Source: Comamonas testosteroni
Lineage (GTDB): Bacteria > Pseudomonadota > Gammaproteobacteria > Burkholderiales > Burkholderiaceae_C
NCBI RefSeq assembly: GCF_030505195.1
Contig: NZ_CP129672.1
Location: forward strand, 4,684,501 to 4,748,500
Direction of reading: 5' to 3'
Length of the DNA: 64,000 nt
A model generated the notes under the pieces. It was not told the DNA's origin. It was given only the letters and a program-made list of their open reading frames with translations, and ran no database searches. Of this stretch, positions 25,013 to 33,406 are shown in pieces. How positions within the stretch are numbered: the stretch's first letter is position 1; the number at the start of each line of letters is the position of its first letter. Both the position numbers and the translations under genes were made by a program.

Positions 25013-26056
25013 ATGAGTGCGGTGAATATTTCTGCAACGCTGGAGCACTCTCTCGAGGTTAAGTCTCCGTTGTCAGTGCCCCAGACACGTCAATCGATCC
25101 AGGCTTTGTGGTTGGTTGGGTTGTCCGCTGCGGTGTCCTGGGGAGTTCTATCTGCAGTGACCTTGCTCTGGTCCAACGCAGAGGTCGGCTTTAGCGATTG
25201 GGCCTACACCACTGAGTTTGGATGTGCTGCTGCAGTTGTGGCGCTGGTTGCGTTACTGCAAGCGATGAGTCCTTTGATTGGTATTCCCGTCACAAAGCGG
25301 GTCAAAGCACTGGGGCCTTGGTTGGTGGCGTTGGGCGCAGGTTTGACCGTGTGGGAAATTGTGACGGCCAAATTGGCCAGCTTGCCAACGCCATTTTTTG
25401 CACCGCCTCAAAGCCTGATCGAAGTTTTCACAACGGACGCAGCCAAGCTGCTGGACAGCACCGGCAACTCTTTGGTGCTGCTGTCCGCAGGAATTGTGTG
25501 CGGTGCGTGGACGGGCTTTCTGGTTGGGGTATGGATTGGCTGGTCGCGTCAGGCCAGCTACTGGATTCACCCTGTGCTGCGGGTTCTGGGACCCATCCCC
25601 ACCACGGCTTTGCTTCCTGTCTCGTTTTTCTTCTTTCCATCCAGTTGGTCCACTGCGGTGTTTTTGATCGCTTTGGGAACAGGTTTCCCTGTGGCTGTGC
25701 TGACATGGTCTGGCATTGCCAGCGTGAACAAGAACTTTTATGACGTGGCACGAACCATGGGGGCATCGCAGTGGTTTTTGATCCTGCGTGTGGCTGTACC
25801 TGCTGCCTTGCCTCAGGTGTTTGTGGGCCTGTTCATGGGTTTGGGCGCAGCGTTCTCCACCTTGGTTGCAGCCGAGATGCTGGGAGTGAAGTCAGGCTTG
25901 GGGTGGTATCTGACCTGGGCGCAGGGCTGGGCAGCCTATCCCAACATGTATGGGGCGCTGATTGTGATGGCACTGCTGTTCTCGGGCCTGATTAGCTTGC
26001 TATTTTTGGTTCGTGACCGTGTGCTGCGCTGGCAAAAAGGAGTGGTGAAATGGTAG
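25013..26056 (+). CDS. Sulfonate-type ABC transporter permease
   Basis: 347-residue inner membrane permease of the SsuC/TauC type with about eight hydrophobic segments and the EAA loop seen as NFYDVARTMGASQWFLILRV, followed by VPAALPQVFVGLFMGLGAAF. The N-terminal 45 residues are soluble, and the first membrane helices (AVSWGVLSAVTLLW; AAVVALVALLQAM) form an extension before the conserved SsuC core. Its last codons overlap the ATPase start by seven bases. It is the only permease in the island. Confidence 0.93.
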   Translation: MSAVNISATLEHSLEVKSPLSVPQTRQSIQALWLVGLSAAVSWGVLSAVTLLWSNAEVGFSDWAYTTEFGCAAAVVALVALLQAMSPLIGIPVTKRVKALGPWLVALGAGLTVWEIVTAKLASLPTPFFAPPQSLIEVFTTDAAKLLDSTGNSLVLLSAGIVCGAWTGFLVGVWIGWSRQASYWIHPVLRVLGPIPTTALLPVSFFFFPSSWSTAVFLIALGTGFPVAVLTWSGIASVNKNFYDVARTMGASQWFLILRVAVPAALPQVFVGLFMGLGAAFSTLVAAEMLGVKSGLGWYLTWAQGWAAYPNMYGALIVMALLFSGLISLLFLVRDRVLRWQKGVVKW

Positions 26057-26856
26057 GGCGAGTTGCAGAAGTCACGCGGGCCGATGCGTCCACGGTGCAA
26101 GCGGGCGCGCATGTGCAAATTGAGGCGGTTAACCACTGGTTTGGTGACGGCAACAAGCACTTGCAGGTGCTGGATGACTTTTCTTTAGATATCGCTCCTG
26201 GCGAGTTTGTTGCCCTCTTGGGACCTAGCGGCTGCGGCAAATCGAGCCTGCTGCGTCTGGTGGCTGGCCTGGATACGCCTACGACGGGAGAGATACGTCA
26301 CAACAGCCAGCAGATCGAAGATCCAGATCCTTCACGCTTGTTGGTGTTTCAAGATCCCACGCTGTTTCCCTGGCGCACCGTGCGTGACAACGTATTGCTA
26401 GGTTTGCAGGCCCGAGGTTTGCAGAAGACCCATGCTGCAAGGGTTGATCAGGCTTTGTCTTTGGTGGGGTTGCAAGATTTTGCGCAGGCTTTCCCGCATC
26501 AGTTGTCTGGTGGTATGGCGCAGCGTGCGGCTTTGGCACGGGCCTTGGTCAATGATCCTGAGTTGTTGATACTCGATGAACCGCTGGGCAAGCTTGACTC
26601 CTTGACGCGGCTCGGTATGCAGACGGAAATTGTGCAGCTGTGGCAGCGCAAAGGCTTCTCTGCGCTGCTGGTAACCCATGATGTGGAAGAAGCGCTATTC
26701 CTTGCGCAGCGCATCGTGGTGCTTTCAGATCGACCAGCACGGGTCAAAGCCGTTTTGCACAACGATCTGCCATATCCGCGCCACCGCAGCCATCCAAAAC
26801 TCACAGAGCTGCGTCACGAAGCCCTCAAGCTGCTGGGTCTGGATGCAAGTTGGTAA
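26050..26856 (+). CDS. Sulfonate-type ABC transporter ATP-binding protein
   Basis: 268-residue ATPase of the SsuB/TauB family. Walker A is GPSGCGKSS, the Q-loop VFQDPTLFPWRTVRDNV, the signature LSGGMAQRAALARALVNDP and Walker B LLILDEPLGKLDSLTR, with the switch His in LLVTHDVEEALFLAQRI. GGAGTGGTGAA precedes its ATG inside the permease end. Third gene of the ABC operon, followed after 43 bases by the cytochrome c gene. Confidence 0.95.
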   Translation: MVGRVAEVTRADASTVQAGAHVQIEAVNHWFGDGNKHLQVLDDFSLDIAPGEFVALLGPSGCGKSSLLRLVAGLDTPTTGEIRHNSQQIEDPDPSRLLVFQDPTLFPWRTVRDNVLLGLQARGLQKTHAARVDQALSLVGLQDFAQAFPHQLSGGMAQRAALARALVNDPELLILDEPLGKLDSLTRLGMQTEIVQLWQRKGFSALLVTHDVEEALFLAQRIVVLSDRPARVKAVLHNDLPYPRHRSHPKLTELRHEALKLLGLDASW

Positions 26857-26899
26857 CTTGAGAAGTTGGTAATGGCGAGCAGAGCTTGAATAGGTCGGT

Positions 26900-28027
26900 A
26901 TGACGGATGATGGAGTCAAGACCCTTTTATGGGTCTTGCACCAGGCCCAACTTGGCCTGGCTGCTTTCCTGGAAATATGGGGGTTCAGCTCTTGGCCTTT
27001 TAGCCATAGGTTGGCGGCAGAGCAGCTGCTTTTTGATCGTGGCCAGGCTGCGCGCGTGGTGTGGGCTGCACTGGTCATCGCTGCATTGCTGCTGATTTTG
27101 GCTGTGGCGCTGTGGTGGCGAAAGAGGCTACGCAGGCTGCTGGGGCTCGGGGCCTTGGCGATCTTGATCGCTCTGTTCACGCCATGGCCTATATGGCGTT
27201 TGCTGTTGACGCCCACCGTCCCCACCGCGTTTCACGCCAGCGCCGTGCCTTTTACCGCCAGTGCAGTGATGCAAGGGCAGCAGCTTTATCAAGCACATTG
27301 CCTGCGTTGCCACGGCGCGTTGGGTGACGGCGATGGAGTCGATGCCGAGAAGCAAGTGATATGGCCACCTACTTTGAATCGATCCATCTTGTGGCGACGA
27401 TTTGAGGGTGAGCTTTTCTGGAGTGTTCGCCATGGCATGACAGATAGGCATGGCGCCGCAACCATGCCTGCTGCCGATGCGTTAATGACGGATGAGCAGA
27501 TCTGGACGGTCTTGGGCTTTATTCGTGCGCAAGCGGCGGGGCAGTCTCTTAAGCGTGAAGGCGTCTGGGAGTTTCCTGTGGCTTTGCCAGATGAGGCCGT
27601 GAGATGCGCAGGGCGTGGCCCAAGCACTCAACGCTTGGATGCCTTGCGCGGGCAGACCGTGCGTCTGGTCTTTGCTGGGGACACTACGGTCAGAGAAGAC
27701 CCGCGGATGGTGACAGTGTCGGTGGGTGAGACGCAAGGCATAGATTGCACAAGCGATAGTGCAGAGATGCGCCGCGTTTTGAGCGTCTTGCTGGGGGCGG
27801 AGGAGGGCCAGTTGGGCGGGTATCAGATACTGGTGGATAGACAGGGTTGGCTGCGCGCGCAATCCAAGCCTGGTAGTTCCGGCTGGAGTGAAGATGATTT
27901 GGTGTGCCGCACGGCGGATGCCCCCAACATCAGCAAGCCTGCTAGCGAGGCTGACGGCTTGCAGGCTCTGATACGCCGTATGGATGCCGAGCCCGTGCGC
28001 ACGGTAGTTGCGGGTTTCGCTCACTGA
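26900..28027 (+). CDS. Membrane-anchored mono-heme cytochrome c of the sulfonate operon
   Basis: 375 residues. Two or three N-terminal hydrophobic segments (AALVIAALLLILAVALWW near 55-72; LGALAILIALFTPWPIWRLL near 80-100) precede a periplasmic cytochrome c domain with heme motif CLRCH at 134-138 and probable Met ligand in HGAATMPAADALMTDEQIW. The C-terminal 170 residues, with several cysteines (AVRCAGRG, GIDCTSD, LVCRTAD), match nothing I recognise. It follows the ABC genes on the same strand. A cytochrome is not part of known ssu or tau operons, so its role (electron transfer to or from a periplasmic redox step) is unknown. Confidence 0.8.
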   Translation: MTDDGVKTLLWVLHQAQLGLAAFLEIWGFSSWPFSHRLAAEQLLFDRGQAARVVWAALVIAALLLILAVALWWRKRLRRLLGLGALAILIALFTPWPIWRLLLTPTVPTAFHASAVPFTASAVMQGQQLYQAHCLRCHGALGDGDGVDAEKQVIWPPTLNRSILWRRFEGELFWSVRHGMTDRHGAATMPAADALMTDEQIWTVLGFIRAQAAGQSLKREGVWEFPVALPDEAVRCAGRGPSTQRLDALRGQTVRLVFAGDTTVREDPRMVTVSVGETQGIDCTSDSAEMRRVLSVLLGAEEGQLGGYQILVDRQGWLRAQSKPGSSGWSEDDLVCRTADAPNISKPASEADGLQALIRRMDAEPVRTVVAGFAH

Positions 28028-28055
28028 GTTGTTTCTCAGGTTTTACATGCGAAAA

Positions 28056-28089
28056 GCGGATGTGAAAACTCGTTTTTCTTCGTTGGTTG
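28056..28089 (+). promoter_or_regulatory. Organosulfur-island promoter motif, copy B
   Basis: GCGGATGTGAAAACTC followed by GTTTTTCTTCGTTGGTTG. Sixteen bases are identical to copy A, and copy B is 55 bases upstream of the SsuD-like start codon. It implies that the SsuD-aldolase-dehydrogenase genes form their own transcription unit under the same control as the ABC operon. Confidence 0.6.
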
Positions 28090-28143
28090 ATTCAGGCGTT
28101 CGACCTATGGTGGAGGTCAATGATCAACTCACAAGGAATACAC

Positions 28144-29265
28144 ATGAGCGCCCAGTTCATCGGCATGATTCAGCCCCATGAAGTATCGGAAATCATTGCC
28201 AGACGCGGCCCTGCCATAGATCCCGCTTATGTTCGTGCATTTGCTCAGGCCCACGAGTACGCGGGCTTTGACCGCATTCTGGTGCCAGCCAGCGGCAGCA
28301 GTCCAGATACGTTGCTGACGGTCAACTATGCTGCGGCTGCAACAAAAAATATTAACTTTCTGCTGGCACATCGCCCAGGCTTTGTCGCACCTACGTTGGC
28401 GGCTCGCCAGTTGGCGACTCTGGATCACTACACCGGTGGTCGGGTTGCGGTGCACATCATCTCGGGCGGCTCCGATGAAGACCAGCAGCGTGATGGCGAC
28501 TTCTTGAGTCATGACGAGCGCTATGCGCGAACCGATGAGTACCTAGGTTTGCTGCGCCGTGTTTGGGGCGAAGACAAACCGTTTGATCACGAAGGGCGCT
28601 ACTACCGCGCCAAGGGGGTGTGGTCTGAAGTCAAGCCTTTGCAGCAACCTCATATTCCGATCTACTTTGGCGGAGCTTCAGCACCCGCGCTGGAGGTTGC
28701 CGGTCGCCATGCCAATCTCTATGCATTGTGGGGCGAGTCTTTGGCTCAGGCGGGTGATCTGGTGCAGCGTGTAAGAGCCGCTGCAGCGCTCCACAATCGA
28801 GAGATCGATTTCAGCATTTCGTTCCGACCTATTCTGGGTGCGACGGAAGCCGAAGCCTGGGATCGTGCACAGCATATTCTTGAAACTACAAGGCACCTGC
28901 GTTCCGAACAAAGCTATGCCCGTGGTGGCCCACAGCAAAGCGAGGGTGCACGTCGTTTGTTGGCCGATGCCGCCAACGGCGACCGCGTGGATGAGCGCCT
29001 ATGGACGGCGGTTGCCCGCGAAACAGGTGGGCGCTCCAACACCACATCGCTGGTGGGCACGGCCGAGCAAGTGGCCGACGCGCTGATCAAGTACTACGAC
29101 CTGGGTATTCACACCTTCTTGATTCGAGGCTTTGATCCTTTGCCAGATACCTTGGTCTATGGGCGTGAGCTGCTGCCTCTGGTGAAGGACAAACTTGCAA
29201 GCAGCAAACGGGTGAGCGTTGCGGTCACCCATTCATCGCCGGCCTTGCAAGCTCTGGCGGCTTGA
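28144..29265 (+). CDS. SsuD-like FMNH2-dependent alkanesulfonate monooxygenase
   Basis: 373-residue LLM-class oxygenase that aligns along its length with E. coli SsuD from memory: YAGFDRILVPASGSSPDTLL, HRPGFVAPTLAARQLATLDH, GGRVAVHIISGGSDEDQQRD, HDERYARTDEYLGLLRRVWG, PIYFGGASAPALEVAGRHAN and TSLVGTAEQVADALIKYYDL. SsuD releases sulfite from alkanesulfonates, giving the aldehyde. ATG at 28144 follows AAGGAAT; an in-frame start at 28087 is less likely. No SsuE flavin reductase gene is in the island, so reduced FMN must come from elsewhere. Confidence 0.92.
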   Translation: MSAQFIGMIQPHEVSEIIARRGPAIDPAYVRAFAQAHEYAGFDRILVPASGSSPDTLLTVNYAAAATKNINFLLAHRPGFVAPTLAARQLATLDHYTGGRVAVHIISGGSDEDQQRDGDFLSHDERYARTDEYLGLLRRVWGEDKPFDHEGRYYRAKGVWSEVKPLQQPHIPIYFGGASAPALEVAGRHANLYALWGESLAQAGDLVQRVRAAAALHNREIDFSISFRPILGATEAEAWDRAQHILETTRHLRSEQSYARGGPQQSEGARRLLADAANGDRVDERLWTAVARETGGRSNTTSLVGTAEQVADALIKYYDLGIHTFLIRGFDPLPDTLVYGRELLPLVKDKLASSKRVSVAVTHSSPALQALAA

Positions 29266-29293
29266 AACTCTTTTTGAAGAAATCGGATTGTCT

Positions 29294-30121
29294 ATGCCTA
29301 CTGCTATTGCCTTGTCCGAGCAAGTGCTCAGCCACCGACTGGAGATTAACGCCCGCCCCCGTCGTCAAGATTGGTTTGAAGAGCCTGCGCCGCAACGCAG
29401 CATCCTGCAAGAACGCCAATATCGTCGCGAGCAGCTGGCGATTGCTTTTCGATTGTTCGCACGCCACGGCTTGCATATAGGCCTGGCCGGCCATATTACG
29501 GCCCGTGACCCTGAGTGGAGTGACCATTTCTGGGTCAATCCATTAGGCATCAACTTCTCGCAAATTCGTGTGTCGGATCTATTGCTGGTCAACTCTGCCG
29601 GAGAAATTGTGGTGGGCAAAGGGCCGCTCAATCGTGCAGCATTTGCGATTCATGCAGCCCTGCATGAGGCGCGCCCCAATATCGTGGCTGCGGCGCACAC
29701 CCATTCCACCTATGGCAAGGCATGGTCCACCTTGGGGCGCTTGCTAGACCCGTTGACGCAGGATTCATGCGCGTTCTACCAGGATCATGCGCTGTTTGAC
29801 GACTACTCCGGGGTGGTGCTTGAGACCGATGAGGGCGAACGCATTGCCAAGGTGCTGGGAGAGCGCAAGGCGGTGATTCTCAAGAATCACGGGATCTTGA
29901 CAGCGGGTCCATCGATCGAAGCTGCGGCTTGGTGGTATATCGCACTAGAGAATGTCTGCCACACACAGTTGCTTGCAGAAGCGGCAGGCACACCGCAACC
30001 CATACCGCACGAGATTGCTGCATTGACGCATTCGCAAATTGGTGGCCCTGGTGGTGCTCATCACACCTTCCGCGATTTGGCAGCCGTTATTGTGCGTGAG
30101 CAGCCGGAGGTGCTGCAATGA
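29294..30121 (+). CDS. Class II aldolase/adducin-family protein
   Basis: 275-residue zinc-dependent class II aldolase/adducin domain protein. Metal-binding region AAAHTHSTYGKAWSTLG, substrate loop GLAGHITARDPEWSDHFWVN and ILKNHGILTAGPSIEAAAWW are characteristic. About 30 extra N-terminal residues precede the domain. Family members cleave or isomerise hydroxy acids or sugar phosphates. It sits 28 bases after the SsuD-like gene and its stop overlaps the next start as ATGA, so it probably works on the carbon skeleton freed by desulfonation (inference). Confidence 0.88.
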   Translation: MPTAIALSEQVLSHRLEINARPRRQDWFEEPAPQRSILQERQYRREQLAIAFRLFARHGLHIGLAGHITARDPEWSDHFWVNPLGINFSQIRVSDLLLVNSAGEIVVGKGPLNRAAFAIHAALHEARPNIVAAAHTHSTYGKAWSTLGRLLDPLTQDSCAFYQDHALFDDYSGVVLETDEGERIAKVLGERKAVILKNHGILTAGPSIEAAAWWYIALENVCHTQLLAEAAGTPQPIPHEIAALTHSQIGGPGGAHHTFRDLAAVIVREQPEVLQ

Positions 30122-31278
30122 ACGCGCCGTTGAAATTACCGGAGCTGGTGCGCAGTCTGTCCGCTGATTTTGCGCAGCGTGCGGCTGCGCATGATAGGGA
30201 TGCGAGCTTTCCTTTTGAGAATTTCTCGGATCTGCATCAAGCGGGCTTGCTGACCTTGGCCGCGCCCAGCTCGCTTGGTGGGCAGGGGGCCACATTGGCG
30301 CAGCTCAGTGATGTGATTGGAGCGATTGGTAAGGGCGATCCCGCTACAGCACTGGTGCTGATCATGCAGTTCACTCAGCACCGCAGTTTGGGGCGCGCGG
30401 GTAATCGTTGGCCCAAGGCTTTGGCACAAAAAGTAGTGCGTGAAGCCGCTGAGAAAGGGGCGTTGATCAACGCCTTGCGTGTGGAGCCTGAGTTGGGGTC
30501 TCCTGTGCGTGGAGGTCTGCCTGCGACCATTGCACGCCAAACGCCCCAGGGGTGGCGAGTCTCGGGGCGCAAGCTGTACTCAACAGGCGCGCCGATTTTG
30601 AGCTGGTATGCACTATGGGTGCGTACCGATGAGGCCGAGCCTAGAGTAGGCTATTTGCTGGTTCCTGCGGGGCTGGCCGGTACACGTATTGAAGAGACCT
30701 GGGACCACCTGGGCTTGCGCGCCAGTGGTAGTCATGATGTCGTGTTTGAAGATGTGCTGGTGCCTTTCGAGAATGCAGTGGATTTGCGTCTTCCGGCCGA
30801 ATGGCTTGGTGCAGATCCCCAGGCGCAGGCAGAGATTGCCGTGCTGATCTCTGCGCTTTATACGGGTGTGGCCGAGGCCGCACGTGATTGGTTGCTGGGT
30901 TTCTTGCATGCGCGCAAACCGTCTTCGTTAGGGGCTTCTTTGGCGACCTTGCCACGTGTCCAAGAAGTCGTTGGCCGTATAGAAAGTCTGTTGCTGACAA
31001 ATCAGCGCTTGATCGCTGGACTGGCCCGAGGTCTGGACGATGGTGTGTTTGCATCCGCGAACGAAGCAGGGCTGATCAAGAGCGTGGCTACCAATAATGC
31101 AGTGCAGGCAGTGGAGCTGGCCCAGTCGCTGACCAGCAACCATGGGCTGACACGGCATAACCCCTTGGAGCGCCATTGGCGTGATGTGCTGTGCGGTCGT
31201 ATCCACACGCCTCAAGACGATAGCGTGTGGATTGCTGCGGGGAGCAAGGCCCTGGGGATTGGATCATGGGCTCAATGA
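30118..31278 (+). CDS. Acyl-CoA dehydrogenase-family flavoprotein (SfnB/DszC-like)
   Basis: 386 residues with the acyl-CoA dehydrogenase fold: N-terminal helices (LHQAGLLTLAAPSSLGGQGA), beta domain (WRVSGRKLYSTGAPILSWYA; TWDHLGLRASGSHDVVFEDV) and C-terminal helical domain. The fold also serves flavin monooxygenases such as DszC and the sulfur-starvation SfnB proteins, and desulfinases of 3-sulfinopropionyl-CoA. The catalytic Glu of true acyl-CoA dehydrogenases is not evident, which favours a monooxygenase or desulfinase role. It overlaps the aldolase before it and the dehydrogenase after it by four bases each. Confidence 0.85.
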   Translation: MNAPLKLPELVRSLSADFAQRAAAHDRDASFPFENFSDLHQAGLLTLAAPSSLGGQGATLAQLSDVIGAIGKGDPATALVLIMQFTQHRSLGRAGNRWPKALAQKVVREAAEKGALINALRVEPELGSPVRGGLPATIARQTPQGWRVSGRKLYSTGAPILSWYALWVRTDEAEPRVGYLLVPAGLAGTRIEETWDHLGLRASGSHDVVFEDVLVPFENAVDLRLPAEWLGADPQAQAEIAVLISALYTGVAEAARDWLLGFLHARKPSSLGASLATLPRVQEVVGRIESLLLTNQRLIAGLARGLDDGVFASANEAGLIKSVATNNAVQAVELAQSLTSNHGLTRHNPLERHWRDVLCGRIHTPQDDSVWIAAGSKALGIGSWAQ

Positions 31279-32267
31279 CAGACGCACCCGCCTTTGCGCC
31301 TTCGCTGCGCCAGGCCATCGTGCTTAATCAGTTGGGAGGTGCGGTCTTGTCTGCATCTACCGGTGTGCAGGTTCTGGATGCGAGCCAAGATCTGGCCTGG
31401 GAGCGTTGTCACGAGGCCGATGTGTTGCTGACTGCTCCACGTAATGGCTGGCGCGATGCTCCCAAAGAAAAGCCGGCAGGCTGGCCTGGGCGGCTGCGTT
31501 GGGTGCATCTGGCTTCGGTTGGCATCGATTATTTTCCCGCTTGGTTGTTTGAGGGAGTTCAAGTCAGTTGTGCGCGTGGTGTGGCGGCTGAGCCTATTGC
31601 CGACTACGTGCTTTCTGTGCTGCTGGAGCAGTCTTTGGCGTTGAATGCGCGCCGTGCGAAAAACGCTGCGGATTGGGAGCGGGAATCGACTTTGGTGATC
31701 TCCCAACCCATGGGGCTGCTTGCAGAGCAAACACTGGGTATCGTGGGTTACGGTGCCATAGGTAAGGCGGTAGCCCAACGTGCAAAAGCATTTGGCATGA
31801 CGGTGCAGGTTTTGCGCAATGGAAAAGGATCTGCGCAATTGACTGAGGATGGAGCATCCCATGCCAAAGACCTGTCTCAATTGCTTGCTAGCAGTGACCA
31901 TGTGGTGTTGGCTTTGCCGTTAACAGCCGCGAGCAGGGGATTGATCAATGCCGATGCATTGGCGTATTGCAAGCCGGGCCTGCATCTGATCAATGTGGCT
32001 CGTGGGGGCTTGATAGACCAAGATGCACTCAAAGTTGCGCTGGATTCAGGTCTGCTCGGCGCAGCCAGCCTGGATGTGACCGAGCCTGAACCCCTGCCAG
32101 AAGATCATTGGCTCTACAGCCACGAGAAGGTCAGGCTCACCCCGCATATTTCTTGGGCCGCAGGCGATGTGCAAGCTGCGACCCGGGACAAGTTTGCCGA
32201 GAATCTTCAGCGTTATCGGCACTCCCAAGCTCTATTTGATGTGGTGGATCTAAGCAAAGGCTACTGA
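31275..32267 (+). CDS. D-isomer-specific 2-hydroxyacid dehydrogenase
   Basis: 330-residue NAD(P)-dependent dehydrogenase. The nucleotide-binding motif GIVGYGAIGKAVAQRA, catalytic Arg in INVARGGLIDQDALK, Glu in DVTEPEPLPEDHW and His in LTPHISWAAGD are all present. The ATG at 31275 overlaps the preceding stop as ATGA; an alternative ATG lies nine bases upstream. Last gene of the SsuD-aldolase-flavoprotein chain, so it probably oxidises or reduces a 2-hydroxy or 2-keto acid produced in the same route. Substrate unknown. Confidence 0.92.
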   Translation: MTDAPAFAPSLRQAIVLNQLGGAVLSASTGVQVLDASQDLAWERCHEADVLLTAPRNGWRDAPKEKPAGWPGRLRWVHLASVGIDYFPAWLFEGVQVSCARGVAAEPIADYVLSVLLEQSLALNARRAKNAADWERESTLVISQPMGLLAEQTLGIVGYGAIGKAVAQRAKAFGMTVQVLRNGKGSAQLTEDGASHAKDLSQLLASSDHVVLALPLTAASRGLINADALAYCKPGLHLINVARGGLIDQDALKVALDSGLLGAASLDVTEPEPLPEDHWLYSHEKVRLTPHISWAAGDVQAATRDKFAENLQRYRHSQALFDVVDLSKGY

Positions 32268-32283
32268 GTTGTCTCACCGTTTT

Positions 32284-32316
32284 TCGCATAAGCATCTGCG
32301 AATTACTCGCTTCACC
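32284..32316 (+). promoter_or_regulatory. Organosulfur-island promoter motif, copy C
   Basis: TTCGCATAAGCATCTGCG followed by AATTACTCGCTTCACC. The first half matches copy A (TTCGCATAAG-ATCT) with one variable base and the second half is diverged. It lies about 60-90 bases before the third binding-protein gene. Confidence 0.5.
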
Positions 32317-32372
32317 TAAAGCAACTTGACTGCTGCAATGGTCCTTGTATTTCAGACATCACAAGGACGGTT

Positions 32373-33323
32373 ATGCAAAGAAGACAATTCCATCAAGTGC
32401 TGGGCGCTGTTTTTGCGGGTTCCAGCTTGTTGGGCGCTTCAAGTGTGAGGGCGCAAGGCAATCGCGTGCAACTGCGCGCAGGCGATCAAAAAGGTGGGTT
32501 GAAGGCCTTGCTGGATGCGGCAGGTGAGACCAAGGATTTGCCCTATGACATCAAGTGGAGTGAGTTCCCGGCAGCCGCACCTCTGGCGGAGGCGTTAAAT
32601 GCCCGGGCCATTGATTTCGGCATTATTGGCGATGCACCCTTGTTGTTTAGTCTGGCGGCGGGCAGCGCTGCCAAGGCATTTGCCGCACAGCGCTCTGATG
32701 CCTACGGCACCGCCATTTTGATACGCCCAGATTCAGCATTCAAATCCGTCAACGACCTTAAAGGCAAAAGCATTGCCACGAATCGCGGCTCGATCGGGCA
32801 TTTTGTGGCGCTCAAAGCCTTGGATACTGCAGGGCTGCCACTGGACTCCGTGCAGTTCAAATTCATTCCGCCAGCCGATGCCAAGCTGGCGCTGACACAA
32901 GGCTCGGTGGATGCGTGGGCAACTTGGGAGCCATATACAGCTTTGGCGGAAACTAGCCAGCATGCACGCGTACTGGTGAATGGACGAGGGTTGTGGAGTG
33001 GCCTGAGCTTTTTGGCTGCAACCGATGTAGCTCTCAAAGAAAAGCGTGAAGCCCTGCAGGACTTCAAACAGCGTGTCGCCAGAGCACAAATCTGGTCTTA
33101 CAAAAATGCTGATGCTTATGGCCAATCGCTGGCCAAAATCATTGGCATTCCCGTGGCAGCCGCGACTCTGCAATTTGAGCGCAGAGCCATGCGTTGGCAA
33201 GATATTGATGCCGCAGTCATTGCTGACCAGCAGCGCACCGCAGATTTTTATGTGAAAGCACGGTTGCTCAAGCAAAAGCTGGAGGTTGAGGCGACCTTTG
33301 ATAAGAGCTTCAGGCTTCTTTGA
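32373..33323 (+). CDS. Sulfonate-type ABC transporter substrate-binding protein 3
   Basis: 316-residue SsuA-like binding protein with a leader MQRRQFHQVLGAVFAGSSLL ending at VRAQG. Conserved blocks: LRAGDQKGGLKALLDAAGET, YDIKWSEFPAAAPLAEALNA, DFGIIGDAPLLFSLAAGSAA, LKGKSIATNRGSIGHFVALK and LTQGSVDAWATWEPYTALAE, very close to E. coli SsuA. ACAAGGACGG precedes the ATG. It is a single gene with its own promoter motif, so it is an orphan receptor that may share the permease/ATPase pair 6 kb upstream. Confidence 0.94.
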   Translation: MQRRQFHQVLGAVFAGSSLLGASSVRAQGNRVQLRAGDQKGGLKALLDAAGETKDLPYDIKWSEFPAAAPLAEALNARAIDFGIIGDAPLLFSLAAGSAAKAFAAQRSDAYGTAILIRPDSAFKSVNDLKGKSIATNRGSIGHFVALKALDTAGLPLDSVQFKFIPPADAKLALTQGSVDAWATWEPYTALAETSQHARVLVNGRGLWSGLSFLAATDVALKEKREALQDFKQRVARAQIWSYKNADAYGQSLAKIIGIPVAAATLQFERRAMRWQDIDAAVIADQQRTADFYVKARLLKQKLEVEATFDKSFRLL

Positions 33324-33356
33324 ATCGGGCTGGGATTGATCAAAAATTCTGATGCC

Positions 33357-33406
33357 AGCTGGATCGCATCACCCTCATGGAGGGTGACTACGGACTTCCA
33401 GCTTTT
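33357..33406 (+). terminator. Two-tier hairpin after binding protein 3
   Basis: Outer stem AGCTGGA / TCCAGCT encloses an inner hairpin CACCCT-catgg-AGGGTG, followed by TTTT. It lies 34 bases after the stop codon and probably ends the last transcript of the island. The T-run is short. Confidence 0.55.

Noticed and set aside
26900..28027. Cytochrome c as a sulfite dehydrogenase subunit (SorB)
   Set aside because: SorB proteins are small soluble cytochromes next to a molybdenum SorA gene; here the protein is membrane-anchored with a long extra domain and no SorA gene is near.
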